Assembly (NCBI RefSeq): GCF_051622035.1
Contig: NC_135358.1
Coordinates: 8,597,001 to 8,661,000, forward strand
Direction of reading: 5' to 3'
Length of the DNA stretch: 64,000 nucleotides
DNA from: Arctopsyche grandis
Lineage: Eukaryota > Arthropoda > Insecta > Trichoptera > Hydropsychidae
Positions 31,680-44,513 of this stretch are shown piece by piece. Below the pieces are notes generated by a model. It ran no database searches. It was not told where the DNA came from and saw only the letters and a program-made list of their open reading frames with translations. The stretch's first letter is position 1. The number at the start of each line of letters is the position of its first letter. The position numbers were made by a program, and so were the translations under genes.

Positions 31680-33810
31680 ATGTATACATTTTCTTTCTTC
31701 GTTTAATTTTTTTTAACAAAATCCATTCGCAGCAATGATAAGAGGCAATTTCTATTAAGTTATGCTTAGTGGAGAAATTATTGAATCGGATAACTTTGTA
31801 TTTTTACAAACATCCGGTTGAAAATTAATTAAATACGATACAGGCGACTAATCCTTCAAATTATTCTGTTAAAACTACTTTGTTGAGCTATATGGCCTTT
31901 TAAAACTTCCACAATTTTATTTACATTGCATATCCAATATATAAAATGGGTCGTAGACGAACAGCTCCTGGAAAAACAGAAAATAGCCGGAGGAAGTTCA
32001 TTAGTTACTAGTAGAAGCTGGAGTACGCACACACATCTAACAGCTATAATTGAGATTTTGCAGGCTTTTCGTTCAAGGATCGTTTTATCCTCGGCATGAC
32101 CCAATCAAGACTGAATGGCTTATCCATTCATTACTTTTATAAAAAAAATCTAATTTTAAAGTACGGCCATTTACAATGATGAAGTTTGCCACGATGGGAA
32201 GTATATATAGGTACACTGAGTAAAAATTCAGATACGTTAGCAGCAGGCTTCTAGTGCGTGCCTTCAGAGATAATCAACTTATTTTGAATGTTCCATTAAG
32301 ATTTATCTCTCAAGGGTGTAAACGAGCCGTTGAAGACGTTTTCACCGAGACAAAGAATGTGTCCTATCTTCGTCGTTTGAAGTTTCCTTCCTTTGATTAC
32401 CGACACAAAGCTTGTAAATGCAATATCGTTTCGCGCGTGTCTCCCTTTTTTTATTTTTTTGTCCAGAAAGACGAAATCGCGTTAAATAATTCGTCAAACC
32501 GCATGGCCGGTTAACTTTAAGGACCATAACGCTTCAAGAAAATGAGATTGTGTAAAGTAATCTGTCAAATTATTCGGATGCGGGAGCGTGGGAAGTTTAA
32601 AACGTTTACTTTATATATGGTCTTGTTGCCAGAGAGAAAACATTAATCAGTATACGTACATATATGTACTAAGTATGAGTGGTATCATACAATTAGTTAT
32701 GCAAGCATATAACTCATGTACATAAGTTGTGGGTGTGCCATGGTTAATGTGGAAGTTTTCCCGTTGGGGGACGCGTCCAGATAAGGAAAACTTCAATTCT
32801 TAATCAAGGCAATTATTATAAAAAAGCTCAGTTTTCATCATTGTTCGGATTTAATTAATATGGAAAAAAATACAAAGCTATAGAAAACTATTATAAAAAA
32901 ATTCAGAAAAAATACCAAGAAATTTAAAAATAGATCCTTCAATTGTAAAATAATAAGATCCGTTTATTAAGCGGTTTGATGGTATTCAAATCGTAATATA
33001 ATATAATAATAAATTAAAACGCATTATATTATCTAATAAATTAACAAAAATGAGTTTTAAAGTTTTAAAAGAGTTGGGCAAATGAAACTTTTAACTAAAC
33101 ATTAAAATAAAAATTCAATTAATTAAATGTATGTACATACATATGATGAATATATTCCCACAATTTTTTTTTGTATAAACGCCTTCTGTGTGTGACTACG
33201 GTCGCTTTTGAATTTCGCTCAAATTCCCTGAAGCCAGATTGATGTATTTGTTAGAAATATTTAATTAAAAACACCATCATATAAACACGTGGGATATTAA
33301 TTTAAATTTACGATTTTTATTTCTCTGATGTAGTATTTTTTTTAATAATATTAAAAATTCGGATGTGACAAACCCATGACTTTATCTATGTATTTTAAGA
33401 ATATAAGAAGGTCACAAAACAAAATTGGATATTGAACCGTACAGACACATCATGCTAATACTAATATATATGTAGCTATGACCACATTTCCAATACAAAT
33501 TGAGCGCAAATGTTGGATACAAATTGAGCGCAAAAAAACGGAAACTTGCACAAGACAAAAGTTATACTTTCGGTTGTCGGATTTTGTTCAATTTTTTTTT
33601 CTTACTTAAAATCACTATCAGTATTTTACAACATAAATATCGAAAGGATAAAATAATTTAAAAGGTCAAAATAAAATAATGAAATATTGTTTAAAAAAAA
33701 AATACTATTTTCGGTTTACGAATTCTGACCAAAACAATATCAGTTCTAAATTAATACATAAATAATAAAAATATAAATTTTCAGCTTGATACGTTCAGGG
33801 GCGTGGATAG
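31680..33810. other. Intergenic with a candidate TATA/Inr promoter
   Basis: No supported gene. An 86-codon plus-strand frame at 32254 begins with GTG, not ATG. A TATA/Inr pair is at 32202-32230. The rest is AT-rich. Confidence 0.35.
32202..32231 (+). promoter_or_regulatory. Candidate core promoter (TATA + Inr), plus strand
   Basis: TATATATAG at 32202-32210 and TCAGAT with its A at 32230, 28 bp apart. No coding exon was found close downstream, so it may be fortuitous. Confidence 0.3.
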
Positions 33811-33814
33811 AATA

Positions 33815-34075
33815 GTGGCCAGACTTGGATATTTGTGACACCAAGTCGATCGTTTCCTATCAGAGTTTGTCAATTTCATTGTTGAAACGGTTACTCGATT
33901 AAATTAAACCTTCCTACTTACAATGTCACCACTATTTGAGTATGACTAATGCATAATAAAATTTATGTAGAAGTTAAAATTCATAGATGTCTCGTTAATT
34001 TCGAGTTGTTAGTGTCTCGTAATTCAACGACTTTTGCAATAAAATGCTGCATTGTTTACCTGTTAGTTCTTTCTG
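33815..34075 (+). mobile_element. Head-truncated tRNA-SINE
   Basis: Body block GACACCAAGTCGATCGTTTC, CATTGTTGAAACGG, and distal block TTCATAGATGTCTCG match other copies; the pol III head is missing. Confidence 0.55.
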
Positions 34076-34079
34076 TTAT

Positions 34080-34515
34080 ATATGTATATAGTTAAAAAAT
34101 ATTAGTATAATTTTCATTTTAAATGTGCCGCAAATTCTGGAAACGAAAAAATGTTGATCTTTTTACTTAACGTCAATTTGCAATTAATGTAAATTTAAGT
34201 TAATGTATATTTTGAACTGAAGAATATTTTTTTCTTTTTTGGAGATCATATGTATGCATGTTGCGAAAATGTTTTTCCGGCGATTCCTCGTCAATATTGA
34301 TGCTAGTTACGTCCAATTACGACCAGTAATGTTTCTATTTGTATTCCAATAGCCATCACAAAGTAAATATGTATTTATCGTGCTCTAAGTTCAATTATCA
34401 TATATTTAGGTATTATTTTCTGTTATCTAAATACAGCTATAAATATAATGAATGTCTCTTAATACAGCTATAAATAAATGAAAATCTCTTGCGTATTTAA
34501 TTTTTATATACATAC

Positions 34516-34570
<55 letters not shown>

Positions 34571-36590
34571 GATTTCCTCGTGTTTAAATCGATTTAGCAT
34601 CAAAACACCGACATGAGAAAAATAAGCATTCATGCCTCGATTTTGAAACAAGAATTTTTGACGGAAAAACAACATTTCTCGCGTTTCCGAAAACATACAT
34701 ATATCCGGGGGTTTGCGGTCAAAGGCGGAAGCCGTCAGTTATTATTAAATTTTCAGCCGAGATTTTCCGAGATAATGCATTAAGGTATATTTTTTATTTG
34801 TAAATTATCCGCAGCATCCTCTCCATCGGAGAGATATGATATAACTAATGAGCGATAGTTATGTTTAATACATTGTACATACACATATTCCTCTTTCGTT
34901 CATCTCGATACACCAAATTCTAATTTATTATGAATCGAAGTGCGTAAAATCTTCGGAGATTATCTCATTTAATTTGTAATGTGAGCCGTTATACATATTT
35001 GAAAGGGGCGGCAGTTCAATTTTCAGTTCCATAAATACTATATCTGTTTGACTTATTCACAAATTGTTCACTTATTTTAATTCGATATGTTCCGGATCTT
35101 GGAAAAGCAAAATAAACGTATTACAGGCCGCAAGTATTTTTGAGCATTTTTAATTGAATATAATGTTTTGCGAAATATATCTCGAAATGAAGAAAAATGG
35201 ACTGTGCCACTTTCAAATGTAACGGCTCACGTATAAAGTATTTCAATTATTATAATGATTAAGTTCAGGATTGAAATAATTGATATTAACATTAATTTTA
35301 AGGTATATATGCATGTCAAGAGCAGCCGGATGACATTTTGATAAGAAAATCACAGTTCAGGGTAATTAATGTATCGTCTATTATATTCTTATCAAATAAT
35401 CTTCCTGTCAAAACTATTATGAGACATTTACTTGTAATCTGATCTGTAAATTGCAAGGAAATTTCTATCAGAAGTGTTTCAATATATAACAAGCATTTTA
35501 AACGAAAAATGCTAATTATAATTTTTCGCAGATACCATGGACGTAAAATATGTAGGCTTGTATATTTTTTTTCACGGCATGTTTTCATTTGTGAATGAAT
35601 AATAATTTAATTAAAATTTTTATGTAAAAATAAAAATAAAATAAAAACAGAGTTAACGAATGTAAACAAATTTGAAAAAAAAACAAGTACATATGTACAA
35701 TGAATATGAACGCGTATGAAAACATTCTCACATTTTACCAAGTTTTATTAAATACTTTCAGTCGTTCAATAAAAAAGTTTATTATATTAAATACGGTGGG
35801 TATTGAAATAAAACATTTGAACGATTTTTTAATTAAAATATAACTAATATATGTGTGTAAAGTTTAAATAAAATGCATTAATGAATCAAATTACATAGAT
35901 TTATAACATGTCAGGGTTTTAATAATATATCATATCATATTTGGTTTAAAATATCATGCCAATGCATTTTAGTTACGACCCCAAAAAGTTATTACTTGTC
36001 TTAAGCAATTGCCAGATATACCCGGCGTTCCCCAGGTAAAAAACTAAGATAAGCGAAGCCAAATTCCATATGTAGTATTTGAATGTACATAGAGAGATTG
36101 AAAATGTGTTTATCCCATATACGTACATACATACATATTTATTTATGTAACATTTCAAATTAACGTTTCAACGTTTTTTTTGTATATATATACATATATA
36201 CCTTAAAATATGTGAAAGTTTAGGTCTTGTCATTTGATATATTCAAAGTATATTACTTATTACAGGTGTTTCCGAAATTTTTTGGATACTGTCTCAAAAT
36301 ATATTTGATTAATCAAATAATATATTTGATTAATACTAGCCCCTCGATTGAAAGTACATATATTTCCGGAAAACTCAAAGACCATTTAAATTCATAAAAG
36401 TTTATTGAAGCCCCTTTTACTGGAGAAAATATGAAAATTTTGTATATATTATATCAGTTACCTCGAAGATTTTCACTATAAAATATTTGTAGAAAATTTA
36501 TCCGAGTCCTAATACATCTGATTTTAAATTAATTCAGTTGAAAATGTTTTCGAGATAGATGAAAGAAATTAAGGGTGATATTTTTTGTTA
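34080..36590. other. AT-rich intergenic DNA
   Basis: Contains a (TA)n tract at about 34519-34566 and many short TATG/CATA patches. No gene, TIR element or RNA gene is supported. Confidence 0.45.
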
Positions 36591-36591
36591 C

Positions 36592-36684
36592 CTGTGGCGC
36601 AACAGGTAGATGTCTGGTGTGTTCCGGTGAGGGTCGCTGTCTGCCACTGACTCGACAGGTGGTAGAGCTGCCGCTACTTTTATA
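36592..36684 (-). promoter_or_regulatory. Candidate core promoter and noncoding first exon, minus strand
   Basis: In a locally GC-rich segment, TATAAAAG (first T at 36684) precedes an initiator-like GAGTCAGTGG (A at 36648), 36 bp apart. A strong splice donor CACAG|GTAACA lies at 36591/36592. That would give a 57-nt first exon. The next minus-strand gene downstream is RYamide (leader acceptor at 23474), so this could be its distal promoter. The TATA-Inr distance is a little long. Confidence 0.35.
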
Positions 36685-37046
36685 CCCCTGCCAGGACACG
36701 TATCTACCCACTTGCCCGCCCCTGACTTTTCCATTTTCACCCTTTCGGGTTTTCCCACACTGCACTGGTATTACGTGCGTCAGCCGCATATCTACATGGC
36801 TATTTTTTATACATATATTTATTATGTTTCTTCCCTTTGTGCAGATATTTAATTAAAATATAAAATTTGAATTAAAAGAAATATTCATAAAATATTCAAA
36901 TCAGTCATGAAGTGTTCTGTCCGTAGCAATTATCTTTACGTGTTTAAATTTCTTATAGATCGTCTCTTAGAATCTACATACATACGTACCTACACATCTT
37001 TGAGTTTTCGCCTTTGACGTAGAACTAAATATATATGTATATTTTA

Positions 37047-37870
37047 CAGTGAAAGCACATTTCAAGTGAAAATATATCTTCACTATTGAAAATATATTCA
37101 AGCAGTGAAAATGTACCAAACAATGAATTTACAACGTTTAAAGCCCAACCATCGAGGCATGCGGTTGGCTATATTAATACTTCAACTGGAAGCAGTACAT
37201 ACATAGATATATAATACACATAGATGGCCCTGACGTGTGATTTTGGTCGGAGATCTTGTCTTCACTAACTGAGGGGTGCGGGGAGTTTAACTAGCGGGGA
37301 AGTTGGGGAAAAAAAAGGCTTTTTTCCCTACGACGCAGCGGTACCTACCTACCTACCGAGAGAAACTGTGCATGCGCCATGTATTTTGCATGCGCCAAAA
37401 GGGAGACCAGTATAAAGCGTGAGGGCGGATCTAGTGTATTATACATCAATGAGTACATACTTTTATTCTAGAAAATCGAGGTTTTTTTTTATGTTTTTCT
37501 TAAAAACCTTTTAGTGTATTGAACTGAAGTTTCATATCTAGAAGTTTAAACTTAATACAAAGTTATACATATGTATATGTTACAGTGAAGGCATATTTTA
37601 AGTGAAAATATATTTTCACCAATTCAAGCAGTGTAAATGTACCAAACAATGAATTTTCAACGTTTAACTCTATAAATTAAACCCTAAAAACTCAATCTTA
37701 AATGAATAGGGCCAACCCTAACTTAACCTAACCTATCGTAACCCTTAAATAATACCAAACCTAACAATCTAAACTTAAATGAATAAAACCAACCCTGAAA
37801 ATGTAACTGGTTATGATTTCACTGAAACGTCAGTTAAAATATATTTTTACTTGAAATATAATTTCACTGT
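37047..37870. mobile_element. Mariner-like MITE cluster (CAGTGAAA termini)
   Basis: Termini TACAGTGAAAGCACATTTCA (about 37046) and TACAGTGAAGGCATATTTTA (37581) face the inverted TTGAAATATAATTTCACTG ending at about 37870. TA next to CAGTG fits a Tc1/mariner duplication on the left. A segment at 37450-37570 belongs to another repeat. TTAACCTAACCTA-type sequence occurs at about 37725. Confidence 0.45.
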
Positions 37871-38315
37871 GATATATACATAGCAATCATACTAATAGCG
37901 TTGAATATTGAAATGATATCGCTTTGAAAAAATAATAATCAGGTAGCCTGGGGACTTTTGGTAGCCATTCCGTAATATTACAAAGTTGTGTGTTTTTTAA
38001 ATATATTTTTGCACATGCAAAAAAAACGCTGTTAGGCCAAAATCCGTGCCGTCGCGTCCTTTAGCTGACTTAATCCCCTGAAATGTTTTTGGTGATATTT
38101 TATCCTTGTATTGATATAGGTTTTACATATGTATGTATATATGTATACATATATATGTATACAGACTGTATTCAGAATACATGAGGGCTTCATTGGTTGA
38201 CTTCATTGACCTCTAAGTGGTCTTATATTGACATTGATCAATAATGTTGATTTCTGTATTAGAAGAAATGTAGGAGAAACTTGTCGAAATTGTAAAATCT
38301 CATGAGTTAATAATG

Positions 38316-38770
38316 ACATGAAGATAGGACTTCACAGCTGGAGACCATCTGCACGTCCGTGCCGTACTTTTGAGTGTGTTCTTCCCATTAGAATTTCCGT
38401 AAATGAGAGTAATAAAACGAAAAGTTTAACAACACCCTTTTTTCATCGTTATAAACACAATGAATTTTTGTAACATTGCCATGAAGTGTCGAAAAAAGTT
38501 TATGCAATTCAAAATGCTTAAAAACTGTAATATAAAATCATATATGATGGAATTGATATTGACATGAAGATACAACTCTCACCGCTGGAGTCCAGCTGCG
38601 CGTCATGTGCCGCACTTTTGAGTGTGTTCCCATTAGAATTTACGTAAATGAGCATAATAAAAGGAAAATTTTAACGAAACATGTTCTTCATCGTTAAAAA
38701 ACACAATGATACGATGATTTGGAACAAGTTGCTTTCATTTTTTTTACATTGCCACGAAGTGCTTATGTCT
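38316..38770 (+). repeat. Tandem duplication of about 250 bp, second unit split by a SINE
   Basis: Unit 1 begins GACATGAAGATAGGACTTCA (38316) and unit 2 GACATGAAGATACAACTCTC (38568); both continue with CTTTTGAGTGTGTTC, a TAGAATTT.CGTAAATGAG block and CATTGCCA.GAAGTG. In unit 2 the SINE 38778-39165 follows GAAGTG; the unit resumes after it at TTCATACAATTCAAAAT. Confidence 0.7.
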
Positions 38771-38777
38771 TATGCTT

Positions 38778-39165
38778 TAGCCAGCAGTATGGCTCAGTGG
38801 TTGCGTTTATGTTTAGCACCGAGAGGGTACCGGGCTCGATCCTGGATATTCGACTTGGATATTTGTGGCTCCAAGTCGATCGTTTCTTATCAGAGTTTCT
38901 TACCAATTTATCTGATTTCATTGTTGAAACGATCCCCCCATCAAAATTGGCAAAAATCATCCTACCCGCTATGTCACAAATGTCTGAATTCGATTTATGT
39001 AAAGATTTATGTACAAGTCTAAATCCATAGTTAATTGTTGATTTCGTATTCTTCAGCCTCTCGAAATACAGTGATTTGTTATAAATGCTACAATGTTTGT
39101 AATTAATTGTCTTAAGGATTGGGGTCTACCTGTTAAGCCTTCCTGGTATATATCTATGTAAAAAA
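38778..39165 (+). mobile_element. tRNA-derived SINE copy
   Basis: A box TATGGCTCAGTGGTTGCG, B box CGGGCTCGATCCTGG, body CTCCAAGTCGATCGTTTCTT, ACAAGTCTAAATCCATAG and the shared 3' tail GGGGTCTACCTGTTAAGCCT. It is one of the most complete copies here and inserted into a tandem duplication. Confidence 0.78.
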
Positions 39166-39169
39166 AAAT

Positions 39170-40445
39170 AAAATGTCAAAAAATTCATACAATTCAAAAT
39201 TTTTAAAAATTGGAAAGAAATGTAATATTACATTGTAGCATCACGTATAAAAAAAAATAAGGAAATACGATAAAGTGTCGATGTTCAAACGTTCAAAGCA
39301 TTTACATTAAATATTACATAATATCTGTAGATACGTGTTTGGAAATTCATATAAAACATTCGCATTGAACGCATTCTGAATTGTAAATGTGTATTTTTTT
39401 TTATTTTTATAGCAATGTACCTATAGATCTGCTTCGATCTCATTTAAAAATCATATACATACATAGATGTCATCCTCTCATATTGCAGTGAAAATGTGAT
39501 CTTTGTTAGCTGCCGTGTATCTCAGTTCTCTTTCTTTTGTTTGATGTGAAATAATATTTTCCGATTTATTATTTCATATAGTAGTACACACATTATAAAG
39601 CTTTCATGTGCTGCAATACGAACGGGAGAGTCTCCGGAGGAATCCTTTGAAATTAATAAACAACAATGGAAGTCGATAGTTTGTTGCGCTTTCACATTTG
39701 TCGAAAGTGCATCTTTATGCGGTTTGATTTTTTTTTTTAAATTCTTGTATTATACATATGGAATTATTAAAAACCATTGAAATATTTTTATGTTTATATA
39801 CTTTAAATCATTCTATCATTTAATACAGAATGTTAAATTACAGAAAACATAAATATTCTGCGCGCGCACATTAATACGGGAGGAAAAGCCTGTTCCTCTT
39901 GTTCCTGTTGTATCCTGCTCGTGCAAATTAAGTGAGTATGTATCGTTTACCATGCACCATTTTTTTTGATCTTTCGACTTAAGATCTTTCGATTTTCGAT
40001 CTTTGCCTTCCGATATTTGCGTTTTCTGTAATTTAACATTCTGTCTCGTCACGGAGACTGATTATTTTTATATACCGGAGGTACATAAATGCGTTCATTC
40101 TGCTGTGATTATACCAATCGAAATATAATCAGGTCTTCAAATTGGAAACCCGTACATTATAACTCATTATCTGCTCGTTTACGTATCCAATGGCAAGCAC
40201 GATAAATTCCAAAAAAAAAAAAACAGCGCTGAAATTATCCATAATTTTCCTACTCCCTCGAGTGAAATATATGTATATGTAAATGTACATATTTTATTTT
40301 ATTTTTATATATTTATGTATGTATATATGTACATATGTATCCTGTAAAAACTTTTTCCTGAAATGTAATCGTAAGTGAAACGTAAAAGAGGTTAGTAAAA
40401 ATGGTATATTTATAGTTGGTCTAAAGAAAATTTACATTTTTTTTA
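39170..40445. other. AT-rich intergenic DNA
   Basis: No gene supported. A short segment at 39885-39935 (AAGCCTGTTCCTC...) resembles part of the hAT MITE at 62538-62922. TATG/GTAC microsatellite patches near 40270-40340. Confidence 0.4.
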
Positions 40446-40449
40446 ATCA

Positions 40450-41629
40450 CTAGTGGTCCTACCCGGTTTCGTTCGGAAAATGGAAATTAAATGAAAACCA
40501 TAAAAAAATCATCATATGTTTTTTTATTAAATTTATTTGAATCGAACTTTAACGACCGACCAATCACAAACGTCTTTGAATAGTCCAGGCAATTAATTGG
40601 AAACGATTTTGACGATAGCCAATCAGAAACAAATTAAATACGCCGTTTCAGTTTTATATATGTATAAGATTAATTATTAATCTTACTTATATTTCATATA
40701 CTCGGACGAACGTGAATACATATATACATATGTATATGCATATGTACATACATATGTACATACATATGTACATATATATGAATGCATTTATGTACATCTG
40801 TATGAATTTTTCTCATATAATACATATTGCGAAAATATTATATAACTAGTTGATTTCAACGGGTGGTTTCGAAAAGAAATTGAAACTCGAATAAAAATAT
40901 AGTTCAAGATATGGAATCGACTGGTTTCGGGAAGACAAAGGCACAAAAAAATGAAAATTATGAAAAAAATGAAAAATATGAAAAAAATTAAAAAAATTAA
41001 AAATATGAAAAAAATGAAAAAAAATGAAAAAAACTGAAAAAAATTGTTCCCCATACTGGTTGATGGTTGATCATAAGAAATCGGAAATCGATTGTCGACG
41101 AAAGCCGAAGATACGCGAATGATTGGTTCCCCATACTTCTAAAGGATAATCGAATATTAAGTAATTTTAGAGCGTTTTTTCTGTCGAGGCCATAGTCTAA
41201 TGGCTAGCGACCTGTTCTGGGCGAGGGGGCCTTAGTTCGATTCCGTGATTTGGAATTAATTTTATTTTTCAAATATCGCTAAAATATAAATTAATTTCAA
41301 TTCAAAATATATATTTAATTGATTTATATGAAAAGAAAAAAAAATGATTCAAAACCTCGCTAAATAAAATTATTATAATTACGTATTTTTATATGGCGAG
41401 AAGGATTATTTCAATTAATGTTTAAAAAAAAAGGCGAAATGAAGAATTGGATTTGGCGTGATGCACGTGACCATTAGCTTAATTTAGACCCATATTCAGG
41501 CTATCTGGGGTGATCGGTTCGAGTCGCGACAAAGTCATCTCGTCGAAAAATGAATTTATCGATTCATTCATTATGTTCGGCGAGAGTTAGGACACACACA
41601 CACACAGATTACCGTCTTTATATATATGA
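40450..41629 (-). mobile_element. Non-autonomous Helitron, reverse orientation
   Basis: Read on the minus strand it begins TCATATATATAAAGACGGTA after A (41630) and ends CGAAACCGGGTAGGACCACTAG before T (40449). The last part also matches the Helitron 3' end at 58574. Inside are a purine-rich AAAATGA repeat (about 40945-41045) and a tRNA-like segment (about 41185-41255). Confidence 0.72.
41185..41255 (+). other. tRNA-like relic (A and B boxes) inside a Helitron
   Basis: TAGTCTAATGGCTAGCG resembles an A box and TTAGTTCGATTCCG a B box at normal tRNA spacing, but the acceptor arm does not pair, so it is a SINE head or tRNA pseudogene and not a working tRNA. Confidence 0.45.
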
Positions 41630-42728
41630 TAAATACCTGCAGGGTACATCGTACCGAGTGTATGTATACTAAAATTTTTCAAGAATTATTTTGATACCAA
41701 ACCATGAAATAATTTTGGCTTGGAAAACGTCGAAATATCAGCTAGTTTATGAACTAATAATAAAGTCAGAAGCGCAACCAGGATTTGAAAAAGAAGGATG
41801 CATGCAGTAGAAAAACAATTTGTATGTTTCGTGCAAATTTTTTGGCTTCAAATTGTGTTCAGAAAGTATCTAAAATATTGAATTACATACCATTAAGGCT
41901 TTTAAATATCTGTTTCTAATTTCATTTTTAATTGATTTCATTCGTACGTAAAATAAATATTTTGCTCAGATACAGTAAATGGACGGTTCCAGATAATTCT
42001 AGACCCCACGAGAAAAGCACATTGTGAAAATTACTTTTTAAGTTTACGTATCGAAATAAAATAAGAATTCATGTTTTTTATACTTTGTTTGTTTTTATTA
42101 TTAAAAGCATACTACGAGTTGTCATTGTTTCATGTTTATTTTTAAGCATCTCATGTGTCGTTTGTGAAATTATCTCGTATGCATTTGTCATGGAACCCAA
42201 GTGCACCCTCATTATTCCCTTCAGTAAAATTATAAATAAACTTCTTATTCACATAAACAGATTATTTAATACCAGAAATACCGAAATATTTAATACCGAA
42301 ATATTTAATACCGAAATTTTTATTCGAAAAATAAACAAAAGAAGCTTTTCGATTTAGAGAAGCTTTTGTTTTGGTTAAGGTTTAAATAAAACAAAAATGA
42401 ACTATGAACTTGATTTCTGTATTCCATTACTCAATCTAATATCTTTAATTACTAATTTGATTTGAAAATTATAAATATGACATTAAATATTGTATATTTT
42501 TAATAATAATAATTTATATTTCTAAACTGAAATTTTTAAAACTTTTAGAACCGATGTTGTATGTATATAATATATTATACGTACATACATATGTATGTAT
42601 ATAATATATTATTTTTGAAATTCATATTTATCTTCTCAATTTCATATTTTTAAATTGATATCAATGGACGAGCAAAGATTTTTGAAGTTACAAATTGAGA
42701 CATCCATATCTATACATAATACATGCTA

Positions 42729-43280
42729 CAGTTGAAGTGTATCTTACAGTTGTAATATACATATTTTGACTAGTTGGAATATATTCCAACTCACCTGGTT
42801 GAAGTAGCATTTTCAGTTGTAATATATTTTGACTAGTTGAAGTAAATTCCGTCTAACCCACGTTAAAAGTTAATTAAAATAAATTCCAACTGGTCAAAGT
42901 ATATTACAACTAAAAATACAGTTCAACTATAAGTTGGTACCGGACTAGACTGAGAGGTTAAGTTTTCGTGAAAACGTCATTCGACTAGCAAATTGAGTTG
43001 GAAAGTCACATTTTTGGAGTTATCGCGATACGGTACTCATTACCTTTATTCGTAATAACTAGCAAATATTAACGCATTATTGAATTCTTAAGTATTCATA
43101 AAAACACCAGAGCTGTCAAAATTCAGCTGCTATATTACAACTGGCGCACATTGTTGAAAATGTATTTTTTCTTGTAGAGCTATAATTTACCAGTTGAATT
43201 GTATTCGAATATGAATGACCTTAAACGCCAGTTGGAATATATATATAAGAACTGAAAATACACTTCGACTGTAACATATA
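42729..43280. mobile_element. Mariner-like MITE (CAGTTGAAGTGTAT termini)
   Basis: TA-CAGTTGAAGTGTAT at the left (42727) and ATACACTTCGACTG-TA at the right form a TIR with TA duplication, as in Tc1/mariner elements. Internal copies of the same motif (acagttgtaatata, tattacaact) make it internally repetitive. Noncoding. Confidence 0.6.
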
Positions 43281-44513
43281 CACACATACATATATTACAA
43301 TTAGATTTTCATTCAAAACTAATCATTGCGATAGACGATCACGTGAGTGACTAAAAACAGATCCCAAATTTACCCTCGTACGCTAGAAAAGCACATCTCG
43401 TTCATTCAAAGCCCTGCTAAGTTATATAGTTCAATACGATCGATCTAATGGAATCTATTTCTGAATCAAAGTCACAAAACTAGGATATACCTACTTAATT
43501 TCAAATGTACGTTTATTTATAGGAATCGAAAGGTTTCCGCGTTCGTTCATTTTCCACGAAAAAGTACACCATCGTTTTAGATGTTTTTCTTTGGATATAC
43601 ATATGTATGTACATATTTCTGATTTTATTATGAAATGTGGTGTTGCATGGTAACCACTATCTCTGGTTACTGTAGCGTGAATCTGGCGTCGAACTAATTA
43701 GAAGATTGGTTAGGTCGTGTTTCTGGGTAATCTTCGAGTGTTTACCAATCAGTTCGTGACATATTTTTCCCACCTGTACGTATATTAAAAACGGGTCGTT
43801 TTTCAATATAAAATTACAAGCTATTTTTGCCGGGTTACTACATATACCTATAGTATCTCGAGATAGAGTCACTCAGGGGATAATAGAGGTTAATGCTTCG
43901 TAATGAAATGGGATTGAATATGTATAACAAACAATGATGAATCAAGGTTAACTGCGAATTTTATGAAGTATGTGTGTGAGTATGTATTTAATATTTGTTT
44001 TGATTTGAGAAAGGTGGTTTTTAAACCTGAGGGAATTGCGTGGAAGAAAGTTTTGGAAAATTATTACCCAGGAATACGGAATAAATTTGTAGGTCGCTTA
44101 AAGATTATTTGTATAGTTGTTATACTTATAAAAACTGTATTTTGTATGTGATATGCTTTTTTAACGGTGTGTATGAAAGTATGTACATATATATGTGAAA
44201 TATGTTTTTATATTTTGATAATCGATTTCGTCATTTTTAAAAACAATTTTATGACTTTTATCAAACACATATGTATGTCTTGACTCGAGTGAGTAATTTT
44301 ATTTTATTTATCACGAAGATATAAATAGATAAAATATAAATAGCTCACATGAAAATATATAATATTTAAAAAAGTATATTTTTTTAAATTGCTTGTCGTT
44401 TTATTAATGAAAATAATTTCATTTTTGATTTTGTTCTTAATTGATTTTCCGATTGTCCTGTATATCGACAATATATGTAATATAAAGAATATAAAAAACA
44501 TATATGTACCTAC

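Noticed and set aside
36575-36856. 93-codon plus-strand frame as a protein gene
   Set aside because: No domain, and the same DNA reads better as a minus-strand promoter/leader exon.
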